Source of the DNA: Bettongia penicillata ogilbyi
Lineage: Eukaryota; Chordata; Mammalia; Diprotodontia; Potoroidae
Assembly: GCA_023548195.1 (NCBI GenBank)
Contig: JAJHZJ010000220.1
Span: forward strand, 2,301,279 to 2,365,278
DNA: 64,000 bases
Reading direction: 5' to 3'
This document shows positions 33,086 to 45,060 of the stretch, one piece after another. Numbering within the stretch: position 1 is the stretch's first letter; each line of letters opens with the position of its first letter. The position numbers and the translations under genes are program-made. The notes beneath the pieces are model-generated. The model did no database searches. It was not told where the DNA came from and was given only the letters and a program-made list of their open reading frames with translations.

Positions 33086-34770
33086 TGTATTAAGATCAGC
33101 TTCAAAGTTCTTCCCTCCCATCTTTCAAGAAGCTGAGAGGTTTTCCGAGGAATGTATACCAGAATATAGGTTGGAAGAAGCAACTAGATTTCACATGTTC
33201 TGAGCATAGTGATGCTATAAATGTATAAGAAGTTACCAATTTTGTTTTGTTCATTGATTCTTTGTTTTCAGAGAGAGAGCCACAGACTGACAGAAAAGAC
33301 AAACCACCCAGTATGTGTTTAAATCAAATAAGCACAATCAGGCAGAAGGAGTAGAGACTGCAGTGGGGGCTAGGGCTCAGGGTGTGGAGGAGTTCTGACC
33401 TTTCTGGTCACCCCCTCCACCTATACACACTCTGAGGAAAAGAATAAATGAAATGAACTGAGGCTTGCTGAGCATTAACTCCCCTCCCTATTCTCCTCTA
33501 TACAAGAGGACGGAAATTTGCTCCAAAGTTTCTTTGTTCATTAAGATTGTTCATAATTCCTGATAAAAATCAATACTTTAAAGTTCATTTACTATAGATT
33601 TGCAATTATAAGTGACTATAACTTCTTCCGCTATTGGTGAAGGAGGAGGTTGAAAAAGGGAGGGACAATAACTGATACTGGCATATTCAAAAGACAGAGG
33701 TTTAGACTCTGTTTCTATGAGAATCTATGACTCTATGAGAATCAGGTTGATGTTGATTTTTTTTTCATATATTGTATAGATATGGCAAAGCTGGGTAAAG
33801 GTATATTTAGCATTTCTTTCTTTAGTCAAAAATTAAGCTGACAGACATTTTTGCCTAGTTGAGGGAAATGATGGGATCAAGCTATGTTACTTACTGTGTT
33901 CTCTTCATCCATACTCAAAAAACATCCTTCCTTAGGAGTGGAGTGAAGGTAGTGAATTTAAGAGATATCCAACCTGGGAAGAGAAAAGTGGCTGGAAGAG
34001 TTTAGAATGTTCATGTTCCAAGCAGGATGAAGGATGGGCAGTCGACAGAAAGTAGAACAAATTCCTTTATCAACACTTTATACAAGTTACCCCTGCTAGA
34101 TTACATACTTGGTTATACTACTATTCCAGATTATCTTTACATGAGAATAGAAAAATTACATTCTCTTCTTTCAATTAAACAGTGTTTGTTTACTTGTCTA
34201 GCAGTTGGAACAAATACAGAATATTCTTTGCTTCTATTTGTAACATTAACCATGCCCTCACAAAAATGTGATGATCCTAAAATACCACATCCATAAATGT
34301 TACTTTGACTTTGGTAGGAGATGCAAGGATAACACACATAAACATCTCTTCAGGATTTGAGCTGAAAAAAAACCTCTCCTTTTTAGTCCCACTTTGAGGT
34401 GACCATAATTGATCAGCAAAAACAAACTTTATAGAAGATGTTCATGTAGAAATGGCATTATTCAGTATAAGTCTGTAAACTCATGGTTTTCTTAGGTAAC
34501 AGCAGTTTTAACCAAAGGATTCAAATGTGAGGAGTTAGGGAAAAAGAGAAAGTAACAAGATTCTTATTTTACTCAGAGAATAGCAAGAAAGTGGCCATTT
34601 AAACCTTGCCTAAAGCATCATGAGATGATCTTATTTTATTCTTAGAAATAAATAAAAAGGTTGAACCAAAATAGCCATGTCTGCTGGGATTTTTAACTTA
34701 GACATCCAAGAATTTGCTATATTATAAATCAAGTATTTAAATGATTAAGTTCCAACATTCCTCAAAATGG
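33085..34770. other. unassigned DNA
   Basis: No gene or confident repeat was seen. Short frames (34027-34296) lack motifs. Confidence 0.5.
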
Positions 34771-34779
34771 AATACACAC

Positions 34780-34891
34780 AAGCATCCACCCCCCACCCAC
34801 ACCCACACACATTCACATTGCCTTAGTGAGAGAACACAGATACACCCAGCCACTCATTGGGTGGGTGGGTGGCATGGGTATGTGGGTGGGG
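34780..34891. other. C-rich/G-rich inverted tract with G-quadruplex potential
   Basis: G tracts at 34859-34861, 34863-34865, 34867-34869, 34876-34878, 34884-34886 and 34888-34891 meet the G3+N1-7 quadruplex pattern. A C-rich tract at about 34785-34806 is its imperfect complement, so a hairpin is also possible. No gene start is nearby. Confidence 0.7.
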
Positions 34892-34894
34892 ATG

Positions 34895-36230
34895 TGGCGT
34901 TTCTATGGCTCCTATATCATAAAGTATCTAAGAGAGGTATTTTAAAAGACTGAGTTGTATAATCCACTTACCACTTCAAGGATCACTTTGCTAAGTGTCA
35001 GGGAGCTGTTAAGATTTTTTAAATGTGTATTATGTACTTTAGAAATTTTGATACAAGTGCTATATTTAGAAAGGACAAAAAATTCAGCATTAGCCATGAA
35101 GAGTAAACTTTTCAAAATGAGACATATGAAAGAAACAAAGCCCTCAAACTCCTCCTTGCTTTGACAGAACAATTTCTAGTAGGTAATTTAAATTGGCTAG
35201 ATACATTTTATTTCCAAAGTAGGTCAATCAAATTATAATAGAGTCAAAGTTGTTAAATATTCTTACTTTCAACCAAAGTGAACTTAAAAAGGTATAAAAT
35301 TCTTTTTTCCTCTTTTTTAACATTAAAAGAGAAAGGATCCAATTTTTTCTCTTTAGAACTGCAATACCCATTGATCTGATTTCTCTTAGATCAGGGACCC
35401 GGTAACCTTTTTTCTACCTATTGATTCCTTGATGTGCCATATAATCTGTCTCACATCACATACAAAGTCCCACCCTGGTTGAGGGAAAATAATAAAATCA
35501 ATCAGCCAATTAATTAATTACCCACATTTTATATTTTTGAATATTTTACCTCCACATAATTCACTGGGATTCTTCCTTGCCTTTCATGGGTGCCCAATAG
35601 ATATTCATTGAATTTAAATGAATTTGTGCCTAGAACAAATTCTTTTTAGCATGAACATAGGTTTCAATAGTTAGAAGAAAAAGGAGGTTTAAAGAGAGCC
35701 AAAATGCTAAATGAGACAAATTCTCTTTGTTCAATGAATATGTTTCTCACTAATTTGTAACTTGTGACTATTTATTGCCAGATTCAGCTATCTATTTAAT
35801 AATAGGGTCCTTGACTTCCTTGTTTAAAAAAAAAGGGAAATAATGACCTGATATTACAGCTATTTAACTTTACTGAAGTAGCATTTTTTAAGAGCAATCA
35901 GTGTCAACAGTTTCCTACACAAAAGACAAGAAGCTATCTGAAAATTGTTAGCCCATAACATTCAATACATCTTCTAGGATTGAAATTAAATTAATAAGTT
36001 CTTGTGTCTAGGAGTAACAATGAATATTTTGGATGTGATAGGGATATTTATTCAATTCCTCCCTGCCACATCTGGTCTCTAATGTTCTCCAGCTCCATTA
36101 TACTATCTGTTTTTTTTGATTCTATGTTTACAATAACTATAGATGAGGGAAATGAGGGGCAGAGAATTTGCTTCTCCAGTTCAGGTCATTTAGGTACTGC
36201 ATCAGTCAAACTGAGAGCAATTAAAGACCT
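34895..36230. other. unassigned AT-rich DNA
   Basis: No gene or clear repeat was seen. A frame at 36004-36456 overlaps the following SINE and is not a gene. Confidence 0.5.
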
Positions 36231-36234
36231 TAGT

Positions 36235-36442
36235 TTAAAAAGGCCAAGTTCTCCTAGTGCATTCAGGGCCATGTCTAGTCATCTTGATCTATATCTTACC
36301 AACCTAGATGGCTCTGGAGAACAAAGTAAAGCTGATGTCTTTGCACAGCCCTGTTTCACTTACATCCAATTCACTTCTATGTCATGGCATTACCTCCCTG
36401 ATGTCATGGTCCTCTTAAGGAATGAGGGACAACAGCAGGAGG
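36235..36442 (+). repeat. Mar-type SINE, 3' part
   Basis: CCATGTCTAGTCATCTTGATC, AGATGGCTCTGGAGAACAAA, GTCATGGCATTACCTCCCTG and ATGTCATGGTCCTCTTAAGG, then GGGACAACAG. This is the body and RTE-like tail of the SINE at 6976. Confidence 0.85.
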
Positions 36443-37002
36443 AGAGAGAACAGTAGTGACTCTTTCTGGAGCTCTAAGCTTGTAGATTGTAGGTGATAGC
36501 AGCTGACAGTATGCCTCCCCACCCCCACTGGAAACAGAGAAATACCTTGACAAAGAACTTATAAGTCAAGTAAATGACTAGGGAAATGAGCAAAAAACAG
36601 AAGAAGAATCAGATTACAGAAACTTAATTTGGTAACAAGGAAGACCAAAATATACAAACGGAAGAAGAGAACAAAGTCAAAGCTCCTACATCCAAAGTTT
36701 CCAACAAAAATTGAATTGTTTTTCATGAAAGAGCTCACAAAGGATTTTGAAAATCAAGTAAGAGAATTAGAGGAAAAAATGGGAATAAAAATGAGAATGA
36801 TGCAAGAAAATCATGAAAACCAAATTAACTGCTTGATAAAGGGGACCCAAAAAAAAAGGAAGAAAATAGCACCTTAAAAAAATAAACTAACCAAAATGGC
36901 AAAAGAGATTAAAAAAGCCAATGAGGAGAAGAATACCTTAAAAAGCAGAATTGGCCAGATGGAAAAGGGGGTTCAAAAGCTCACTTAAGAAAACAATTAC
37001 TT

Positions 37003-39915
37003 GGGGGGAGGAGCCAAGATGGCAGAGTAGAAAGACTCACATAGGCTAGCTCCAAATCCACAGACCATAAATTTCCTGTAAGAAGAACTTCCCACAAATT
37101 CTGGATCACTGCAAGGTGCACAGAAACACAGTGGAAAAGATTTCCGTTCCATAGAGCCCTAGAGAGCTGTCCCCAGGGTCTGTCGCACCCCAGAAAGCGG
37201 AACCCACCCCAGCGCTGCTCTGGCCACATGGCCCGAGAGGAGCAGATCCAAGCAGGCTTCAGGAATGGAACCTCTGGCGGCCGGGAAGGTCCCTCCACCC
37301 ACAGACGCTACAGGTCAGTGAGAGAGATGTCTGGGCTGGCCGAGAGGGCAGTGGGGTGTCTCCATGGCTCAGGCCACTTCAGGAGGCAGAGGCAGAGGGA
37401 GCAGCAGAGGCAGCAGTGGCAGCCTGGGACTCCCAGAGCAGCAGGCAGAAGTTCAGGTCTCTGCATAAAACCCCTGAGGGAACTGAACCTGGGAGGCGGT
37501 CCTGCCCCCACCCACCCCACTACTGAAGGTCTCTGCACAAAGCCCCTGAGGGAACTGAGCCTGGGAGGTGGCCCGGTCCCCACCCTAGCACCAGAACTTA
37601 AGGTCACATTGAATGACAGCCACTCCCGCCACAGATAGCCCTGAGACTGGGAAACAGCATTTGAATCTCAGACCCCAAGCACTAGATGGGCAGATCTAAG
37701 CAGGGGTGGAGAGGAATCTCAGAAGTCAAGTAACTGGTTGGGAAACTGCCCAGAAAAAGGAAGCAGAATAAGACCATAGAAAGCTACTTTATTGGGGAAG
37801 AGATGTTCCTTCCCCCCTTCATTTCTGATGATGAAGTACAATGCCTGTCATTGGAGAAAGATGTGGAGGTCGGGTTCTCTCTATCCCAGACATCCGAGGT
37901 GGATGTCCGGTGGGCTCAGGCCATGGAAGAGCTCAAAAAGGATTTTGAAAACCAAGTTAGACAGGTGGAGGAAAAACTGGGAAGAGAAATAAGAGAGATG
38001 CAAGAAAAGCATGAAAAACGGGTCAATACCTTGGTAAAGGAGACCCTAAAAAATGCTGAAGAAAATAACACCTTGAAAAATAGGCTCACTCAATTGGCAA
38101 AAGAGGTTCAAAAAGCCAATGAGGAGAAGAATGCTTTCAAAAGCAGAATTAGCCAAATGGAAAAAATGGAAAAAGAGGTTCAAAACTTCACTGAAGATAA
38201 TAGTTCTCTCAAAATTAGAATGGAACAGATGGAGTCTAATGACTTTCTGAGAAACCAAGAAATCACAAAACAAAACCAAAAGAATGAGAAAATGGAAGAG
38301 CAGTGAAATATCTCATTGGAAAAACAACTGACCAGGAAAATAGATCCAGGAGAGACAATTAAAAAATTATGGGATTTCCTGAAAGCCATGATCAAAAAAG
38401 GAGCCTAGACATCATCTTTCAGGAAATTGTCAAGGAAAACTGCCCTAAGATTCTAGAACCAGAGGACAAAATAAGTATTGAAGGAATCCATCGGTCACTG
38501 CCTGAAAGAGATCCAAAAAGAGAAACTCCTAGGAACATTGTGGCCAAATTCCAGAGTTCCCAGGTCAAAGAGAAAATATTGCAAGCAGTTAGAAACAAAC
38601 AATTCCAACATTGTGGAAATACAATCAGGATAACACAAGATCTAGCAGCTTCTACATTAAGGGATCGAAGGGCATGGAATAGGATATTCCAGAAGTCAAA
38701 GGAACTAGGACTCAAACCAAGAATCACCTATCCAGCAAAACTGAGTATAATACTTCAGGGGAAACTATGGTCTTTCAGTGCAACAGAGGACTTTCAAGCA
38801 TTCTTGATGAAAAGACCAGAGCTAAAAAGAAAATTTGACTTTCAAACACAAGAATGAGAAGAAGCATGAAATAGTAAACAGCAAAGGGAAGTCATAAGGG
38901 ACTTACCAAATGTGAACTGTTTACATTCCTACATGGAAAAACAATATTTGTAACTCTAAAATATTTCAGTATCTGGGTAGTTGGTGGGACTGCACACAGA
39001 TGTACATACACACACGCACACACACACACGTACATGCGTGCACACACATACACACAAGCATGCGCACACAGAGACAGAGAGCACAGAGTGAATTGGATAG
39101 GATGGGACCATATCTTAAAAGAAATTAAGGTAAATGGTGAGAGAGAAATGTAGTGGGAGGAGAGAGGGTGAAATGGAATGGGGTTAATTATATCTCATTC
39201 AAGAGGCAAGCAGGAAACTTTTTAATGGAGGGAAAAAGAGGAGAACTGAGAAAAAAACATGAAGTCTACCCTCATCACATTCGACTAAAGGAAGGAGTAA
39301 AATGCACACTCATTTTGGCATGATAACCTATCTTACAGTACAGAAAAATGAGGAAGAAGGAGATAAGCAGGGAGGGAGGGATGATGGAAGGGAGGGCAAG
39401 GGAAGAAGGGAGCAATTTGAGGTCAACACTCTTGGGGAGGGACAGGATCAAAAGACAGAATAGAAACAATGGGGGGCAGAATAGGAAGGAGGGAAATACA
39501 GTAAGTCTCATACAACACGACTGTTATCGAAGTCATTTGCAAAACTACACAGATATGGCCTGTATTGAATTGCCTGCCTTCCCAAAGGGAATGGGTGGGG
39601 AGGGAGGGATGGGGAGAATTTGGAACTCAAAGTTTTAGGAACAACTGTTGAGTATTGTTCTTGCTACCAGGAAATAAGAAATACAGTTAATGAGGAATAG
39701 AAAGTCATCTGGCCCTACAGGACAGAAGAGAAGATGGGGACAAGAGAAGGGAGGGATGATAGAAGAGAGGGCATATTGGTGATAGGGAAAATTAGAATGC
39801 TTGGTGTATTGGGGTGGGGGGAGCGGATAAATGGGGAAAAAATTTGGAACCCAATATTTTGTGAAAATGAATGTAAAAAGTTAAGTAAATAAATTAATTT
39901 AAAAAAATTAAAAAA
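37003..39915 (+). mobile_element. HAL1-like element (copy B): 5' UTR, ORF1, 3' UTR, no ORF2
   Basis: It begins GGGGGGAGGAGCCAAGATGG and ends AAATGAATGTAAAAAGTTAA and an A-rich tail. Flanking duplications AAGAAAACAATTACTT (36987-37002) and AAGAAAACCATTACTT (39916-39931) differ at one base. The 5' UTR is GC-rich with a 72-bp tandem duplication (starting 37455 and 37527). ORF1 runs 37746-38857. About 1 kb of 3' UTR follows without ORF2. A CA-rich tract lies near 39000-39065. Confidence 0.92.
37746..38857 (+). pseudogene. L1-type ORF1 in HAL1 copy B, nearly complete but frameshifted
   Basis: The expected start is CTG (37746) where copy A has ATG; the first in-frame ATG is 37803. An open frame to 38306 covers the N-terminus (MFLPPFISDDEVQCLSLEKD) and a long heptad-rich coiled coil (KDFENQVRQVEEKLGREI, then QKANEEKNAFKSRISQMEK). 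A small frameshift near 38305 and a TAA near 38360 break the link to the RRM. The RRM and C-terminal domain are open at 38369-38857: MGFPESHDQKRSLDIIFQEI, PKRETPRNIVAKFQSSQVKE, LGLKPRITYPAKLSIILQGK, ending KRKFDFQTQE. The domain order matches mammalian L1 ORF1p, the trimeric RNA chaperone of L1 particles. Confidence 0.93.
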
Positions 39916-41574
39916 AAGAAAACCATTACTTAAGATTAGAATAGAGAGTATGGAAGCTGTTGACTTTATGAAAATACAAGAAATTCTAAAACAGATCCAA
40001 AGGGATGGAAAGATAACAGACAATGTGAAATACCACATCGGGAAAATAGGTCCAGGAGAGACAATTTAAAAATTATCAAATTATCTGAAAGACCAGGAAA
40101 ATAGGTCCAGGAGAGACAATTTAAAAATTATCAAATTATCTGAAAGACATGACAAAAAAAGAGTCTAGACATTACCTTTCAAGAAATTATGAAGGAAAAT
40201 CTCCCTGATGTTCTAGAACCAGAGAATCATATGGATATTGAATGATTCCACTGATCACCTCTTGAAAGAGATCCCAAAAGGAAAACTCCCAGGAATATTT
40301 TAGTCAAATTCCACAGTTCCCAGGTCAAGGAGAAAATATTAAAAGTAGCCAGAAACTATTCAATTATTGTGGAAACACAATCAGGATAACACAAGATCTA
40401 GGAGCTGCTACATTAAAGAATCAAAGGGCCTGGAATATAATATTCCAGAGGTCAAAGGAGCTTGGATAATAACCAAGAATCATCTACCCAGAAAAACTAA
40501 GTATAATACTTCATGGGGAAAAATGGTCATTCAATGAAATAGAGGACTTTGAAGCATTCTTGATGTAAAGACCAGAACTGAATAGAAAATTTGACTTTCA
40601 AATACAAGAATTAAGAGAAGCATGAAAAGGTAAAACAGGAAATAGAAACATAAGGGACTTCACGGAAAGATAGTATTTTTAACTTTTGAGACTTTTCTCA
40701 GTGTTAGGGTAGTTGGCAGTGTTATATACAAATAGACAGAGGGAACAGGGTAAGTTGAATATGAAGGGATGATATCTAAAAAATAAAATTAGGGGATGAG
40801 AGAGGGAGGGATATATTAGAAGCAAAAAGGAAGAAACAGAATAGGGCAAATTATCTCTCTCATAAAAGAGGCAAGAAAAATTTTTGAAATGGAAAAGAAG
40901 AGGGGGGAGGTAAGAGGGAAAGATTGAATTTTTCTCTCATTGCATTTGCCTTAAGGAGTAAATAGTATGCACACTTAATTTGGTATGAAAATCTATCTTA
41001 TGTTACAGGAAAATAGGGGGGAAGGGTTAAGCAGGAAGTTGAGGGGATGATAAAAAAGAGAGCAAATTGGAGGAGGAGTTAATTAGAAGTAAATATTTTT
41101 GAGGAGGGACAGTGTCAAAATAGTTAAGAGAATAAATGGGGGACAGGATAGGATGAAGGGAAATATAGTTAGTCTTTCACAACATGGCTGTTTTGGAAGT
41201 GTGTTGCATGACTACACAAGTATAACCTATATCAAATTGCATACCTTATGGGTGAGGAGGGAGGAAAGGAAAGAAGTTGGAACTCAAAGTTTTAAAAATT
41301 AATGTTAAAGATGTTTTTATATGCAAATGGACAATTAGATATACAGATAGTTTGGTATAGAATCTATTTTGTCCTACAAGAAAACAGAGGGGAAGGGGAG
41401 GAGAGAAGGGAAGAGTGTGATAGAAGAGAGAATAGTTTGGAGAAGGGTAATCAGCATGCATGCTGTCTTGGGGTGGGTGGAGGGGAGAGATGGGTAGAAA
41501 ACTTGGAACTCATAATCTTGTGGAAGTGAATGTTGAAAACTAAAAATAAATTAATTAAAAAAAAAGAATGAAGG

Positions 41575-42055
41575 GCAATAACTACAATAATGGGGCCATT
41601 GGGAGAACAACTATCATAAGCATTTTGCCAGCAGTCAACTATAGTTGACACCAGGAAAGTGTTGTGGGTTTTTTATGTTTCTTTGTTTTGTTTTGTTTTT
41701 GGTGCTGGGTTTAAAGATAGGTTGATAGAGGAAATTTCCCAATCTGAGCATTAGCCAAAGAAAAGACAATGGCAACGAGACTCTTGCATTCTCATCTCTT
41801 TGCACCTCTTGCTCCTTCCTCATATACACACATCATATGCAAAGTAAGAAACTGGATCACAAGGGAAATAAATTGACAGGCAAAGAAGATAAGCATTCTG
41901 GTTTCCAAAATGGAAACTATGAACTTAAAATACCAGGAAACTATAAGAAAAGTAAAATGTGTACTGACAAAGGAATGGTTAAAATAAATTGGCATATATG
42001 AATATAATTAAATACTATTTATACCATAAGAAAGGTTAGATATGAAGGATTATTC
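41575..42055. other. unassigned DNA
   Basis: No gene or clear repeat was recognised. Confidence 0.45.
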
Positions 42056-42182
42056 TAGATCTGTGGTTCTTAACCTGGGTTCTGTGAAATTGTTCTTAAA
42101 ATATTTTGATAAATGTATTTTAAATAAATAATTGGTTTCCTTTTGAAATCTTAGTATTTTATGCCTTTCAAAACATTATTCT

Positions 42183-43849
42183 TTTAAAAATTTTTTTATT
42201 AATTTTTAGTTTTAACATTCACTTTTGTAAGATTTTGAATTGTAAATTTTTGCCCCTGCCCAAGAAAGCATGCAATCTCATATAGGCTATATAGGTACAA
42301 TCGTATTAAATATATTTCTGCTTTATTCATGCTATGAAAAAAAAAATCAGTACAAAAGGGAAAAAAACTGTGAGAAAGAAAAAGAAAAAGAGAAAATAGT
42401 ATACTTCAATCTGCATTTAGACTCTGTAGTTGTTTCTCTGCATGTGGATAGCATTTTCCTTCATGGGTCTTTTTGGAATTGTCTTAGATCAATGAATTTC
42501 TGAGAAGGGATAAGTCTATCAAAGCTGGTCATTGCATAATCTTGCTGTTAATGTGCATAGTATTCTCCTGGTTCTGCTCACTTCATTCAACATTAGTTCA
42601 TGTAAGTCTTTCCACATTTTTCTGAAGTCCTCCTGCTCATCATTTCTTATGGAACAATAATATTCCATTATATTCATATACCACAATTTGTTCAGTGATT
42701 CTCCAATTGATGGACATCTTCTCAACTAGTAATTCTTTTCCACCACAAAAAGAGTTGATATAAATATTTTTGTACATGTGGGTCCTTTCCCCTTTTATAT
42801 GATCTCTTTGGGGTACAGACCTAGAAGTGGCATTATTAGATCAAATGATATGCACAGTTTTCTAGCCCTTTGGACATAGTTCCAAATTGCACTTCAAAAT
42901 GATTGGATCAGTTCAGAACTCCACCAACAATGTGTTAGTTTTCCAATTTTCCCACATCTTCTCTGCTCGGGCCTATTACCCGGGCCGTCGCCTGGATACT
43001 TCCCTCTCCTGGTCTTCGGATGTCTCCGGCCCCTCCGGTGGGGGAGGGGAATAACTAGACAGAGCACCCGAGCTGGCAGCTGCACACACTTTATTGGTTA
43101 CATCATAGAAAAAGAAGAGAGAGAATTCCCCAAACCCTCGTTTAAAATACCCACCTCAGCTCCTTCCATGTTCCTCCCTGTGGGTGGAGCCAGCTCTGTT
43201 AATGAGGCGTTCCTAGTACCCCAAGGGGCAGGTTTACACCTCCAGGCGTCTCACTACCCTCACAGGAGGCCACGGTCCAGAGCTGGGCCCTAACACTTCT
43301 CCAACTTTTATTTTTCTGTTTTGTCATTTTAAACAATCCAACAGATGTGAAGTGGTCCCTCAGAGTTGTTTTAATTTTCATTTCTTTAATCGAGCAATTG
43401 AGAACATTTTTTTCATATGTCTATAGATAGCTTTAATTTCTTCATCTGAAAACTCCCTGTTCATATCCTTTGATCATTTGATCAGTTGGGGAATGATTTG
43501 CATTCCTATAAATTTGACTCAGTTCTTTGTATATTTTAGAAATGATGTCTGTATCAGAGACACTAATTATAAAAGTTCTTTCCCAGCTTTCTGCTTCCCT
43601 TCTAATCTTTGTTACATTGGCTTTGCTTGTGAAAAAAAAAAAACAAAAAAAAACCAACTTTTAATTTAATGTAATCAGAACTATCCATTTTCATTTCAAA
43701 ATATTCTCTATCTCTTGTTTTTTTCATAAATTTTTCCATTATCCATTGTTCTTACAGGTAAGCTTTTCCTTGCTTTCCTAGTTTGATTATAGTGTCATCC
43801 TTTATGTCTAAGTTGTGTACCCATTTTGACTTTATCTTGGAATGAATAT
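42183..43849 (-). mobile_element. 5'-truncated L1, itself interrupted by a solo LTR
   Basis: The target duplication is ATTATTCT at 42175-42182 and 43850-43857. On the minus strand the element carries the ORF2 C-terminal end. 43381-43300 reads MKIKTTLRDHFTSVGLFKMT, and 42725-42519 reads PSIGESLNKLWYMNIMEYYC, then WKDLHELMLNEVSRTRRILC. The 3' UTR and tail lie at 42183-42300. Truncation is inside ORF2 near 43849. An LTR splits it at 42964-43295. Confidence 0.9.
42964..43295 (-). repeat. solo LTR with 6-bp target duplication, GC- and CpG-rich
   Basis: A 332-bp GC-rich block in AT-rich L1 sequence. It begins TGCTCGGG and ends CCTAACA on the plus strand (TG...CA), flanked by CTTCTC at 42958-42963 and 43296-43301. 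On the minus strand it reads TGTTAGGGCCC and carries AATAAA near 43095 (ACTTTATTGGTTACATC on the plus strand) and a TATTTTAAA-like promoter word near 43143. A 6-bp duplication fits several ERV classes. No coding region, so it is the product of LTR-LTR recombination. CpG is still dense (for example CCGGGCCGTCGCC), which suggests it is less decayed than its surroundings. Confidence 0.85.
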
Positions 43850-43889
43850 ATTATTCTGAGAAGGTATTCAGAAGAGGGAATGATATGAG

Positions 43890-44640
43890 AGGAAATAATG
43901 TGAGTTCTGCTTTACATATTGAGATGCCTACATCTCATTCAAAATGTCCAATATCCAAAATGCAATTGGTGACTATGAAAAAATAAGTCAAAAACAAGAC
44001 TGAAGCTGGATACATAGATCTGATAATCATCTGTATTGTGATACTAACTGAACTGATGGGGAATTTTGATATTCAGTGAGATAGTCTACAGAGAAAAAAA
44101 GAAGAGAATCCAAGTCAGATCCTTAGGAGACACCTGCAGTTAGTGGGTATTACATGGATGAAGAAACAGCAAAGGGAACGCAGCAGTAGCTTTCGGCTAG
44201 GAAGAGAACATAGACACGATGAGCCAGAGAGGAAAGAACATCTAGGAGAAGACAATCAATAGTGTCAAAAAGAGTAAAAGTATCAAAAAGGATAAAACCT
44301 GAAAAAGGGCCACTGAATCTGTCACTTGAGATCATTGGATAATACAAGAAAGGCAAGTTTCAGTTATATGATTAGCTTTGAAACCAGTGTAAAGACTTTA
44401 AAATTACATGAGGGGAAGGTCAGTTTAAACATTGAGTATAGATGACTTTTTTCAAGAAATTGAACTTAGAAGAGCTAAAACTACCAAAGATGATAGGATA
44501 AAAGGGGGGATTTTATAGGCAATGAAAAGGAAGAAATAGATAATAGAAATATTGAAAATTAGAGAGAGTGAGTGAGATAGTAGAGGTAAGCTCCTAGCAA
44601 AGACAAGAGGGAACAAGATCAATTAAAGAGGAGTTGAACA
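43890..44640 (-). repeat. L2 LINE ORF2 fragment (RT region), antisense
   Basis: The complement at 44356-44150 reads DRFSGPFSGFILFDTFTLFD then TIDCLLLDVLSSLAHRVY, equivalent to the FxxILLDLSAAFDTVDHxLLL block of CR1/L2 reverse transcriptase. 43910-44040 carries the complement of the following part (GAGATGCCTACATCTCATTC, GATCTGATAATCATCTG). Eroded. Confidence 0.7.
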
Positions 44641-45019
44641 TAATCTTTCTGTACTGAGGACCCAGTTGAGATTTATACAATATAAAATTTGCTTTGGATC
44701 CAAGCATCATGTTTTCCTAATCTCTAGTTCTATTCATCAGCTTGTGAATATAAAAGCAAAGAAAATTCCAGCTATCATTATTGTTATTATAGGATATGCA
44801 TATAATAGCTTTGGTGCTAGTAAGACCTGATCAGCAGTGGGACAAGGGGTAAGGGATGTAAGACAAGAGGATAGTGTAGAGTTAAACTGGTCCATCAATG
44901 AACCAGTCACCTTGTAAAAGCAAGGACTCTGGCATATACAGGAGGGCCTGCTGTATAGGTTCTTAGATCTGCTTTTCTAAAAGGAATATAACTTTTGAGG
45001 GATCAACAATCACTTTAAT

Positions 45020-45020
<1 letters not shown>
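44640..45020. other. unassigned DNA
   Basis: Nothing recognised. Confidence 0.45.

Positions 45021-45058
<38 letters not shown>
45021..45058. repeat. (AT)n microsatellite
   Basis: Perfect AT run of about 18 units. Confidence 0.97.

Positions 45059-45060
<2 letters not shown>

Larger units (their letters stand above)
36520..41563 (+). mobile_element. older HAL1-like element (copy D), interrupted by copy B
   Basis: Host sequence is at about 36520-37002 and 39932-41563. The left part has ORF1 remnants (near 36730, KELTKDFENQVRELEEKMG). The right part resumes ORF1, then about 0.9 kb of 3' UTR, then CTTGTGGAAGTGAATGTTG and AAAATAAATTAATT with poly(A) near 41560. No ORF2. ORF1 is full of stops, so this copy is older than copy B. 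Target duplications at 36987-37002 and 39916-39931 mark the insertion of copy B. A 55-bp tandem duplication lies at 40041-40150. Confidence 0.85.
42060..43890. repeat. hAT-like fragment split by an L1
   Basis: Left part 42060-42182: CTGTGGTTCTTAACCTGGG, AAAATATTTTGATAAATG, AATAATTGGTTTCCTTTTG, as in mammalian hAT-type dispersed repeats. Right part from 43850 continues ATTATTCTGAGAAGG, as the family does after ACATTATTCTGAGAAGG. Family assignment is from memory of the repeat and moderately sure; that the two parts were once contiguous is well supported. Confidence 0.5.

Noticed and set aside
36004..36456. 150-codon frame
   Set aside because: The second half is the body and tail of a Mar-type SINE; no motif in the first half.
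37228..37638. 136-codon frame and its antisense counterpart
   Set aside because: It is in the 5' UTR of HAL1 copy B. Its repeated PLRELSLGGGP-type peptide simply reflects the 72-bp DNA duplication.
42964..43295. CpG-island promoter of a host gene
   Set aside because: TG/CA ends, 6-bp duplications and position inside L1 show it is a solo LTR.
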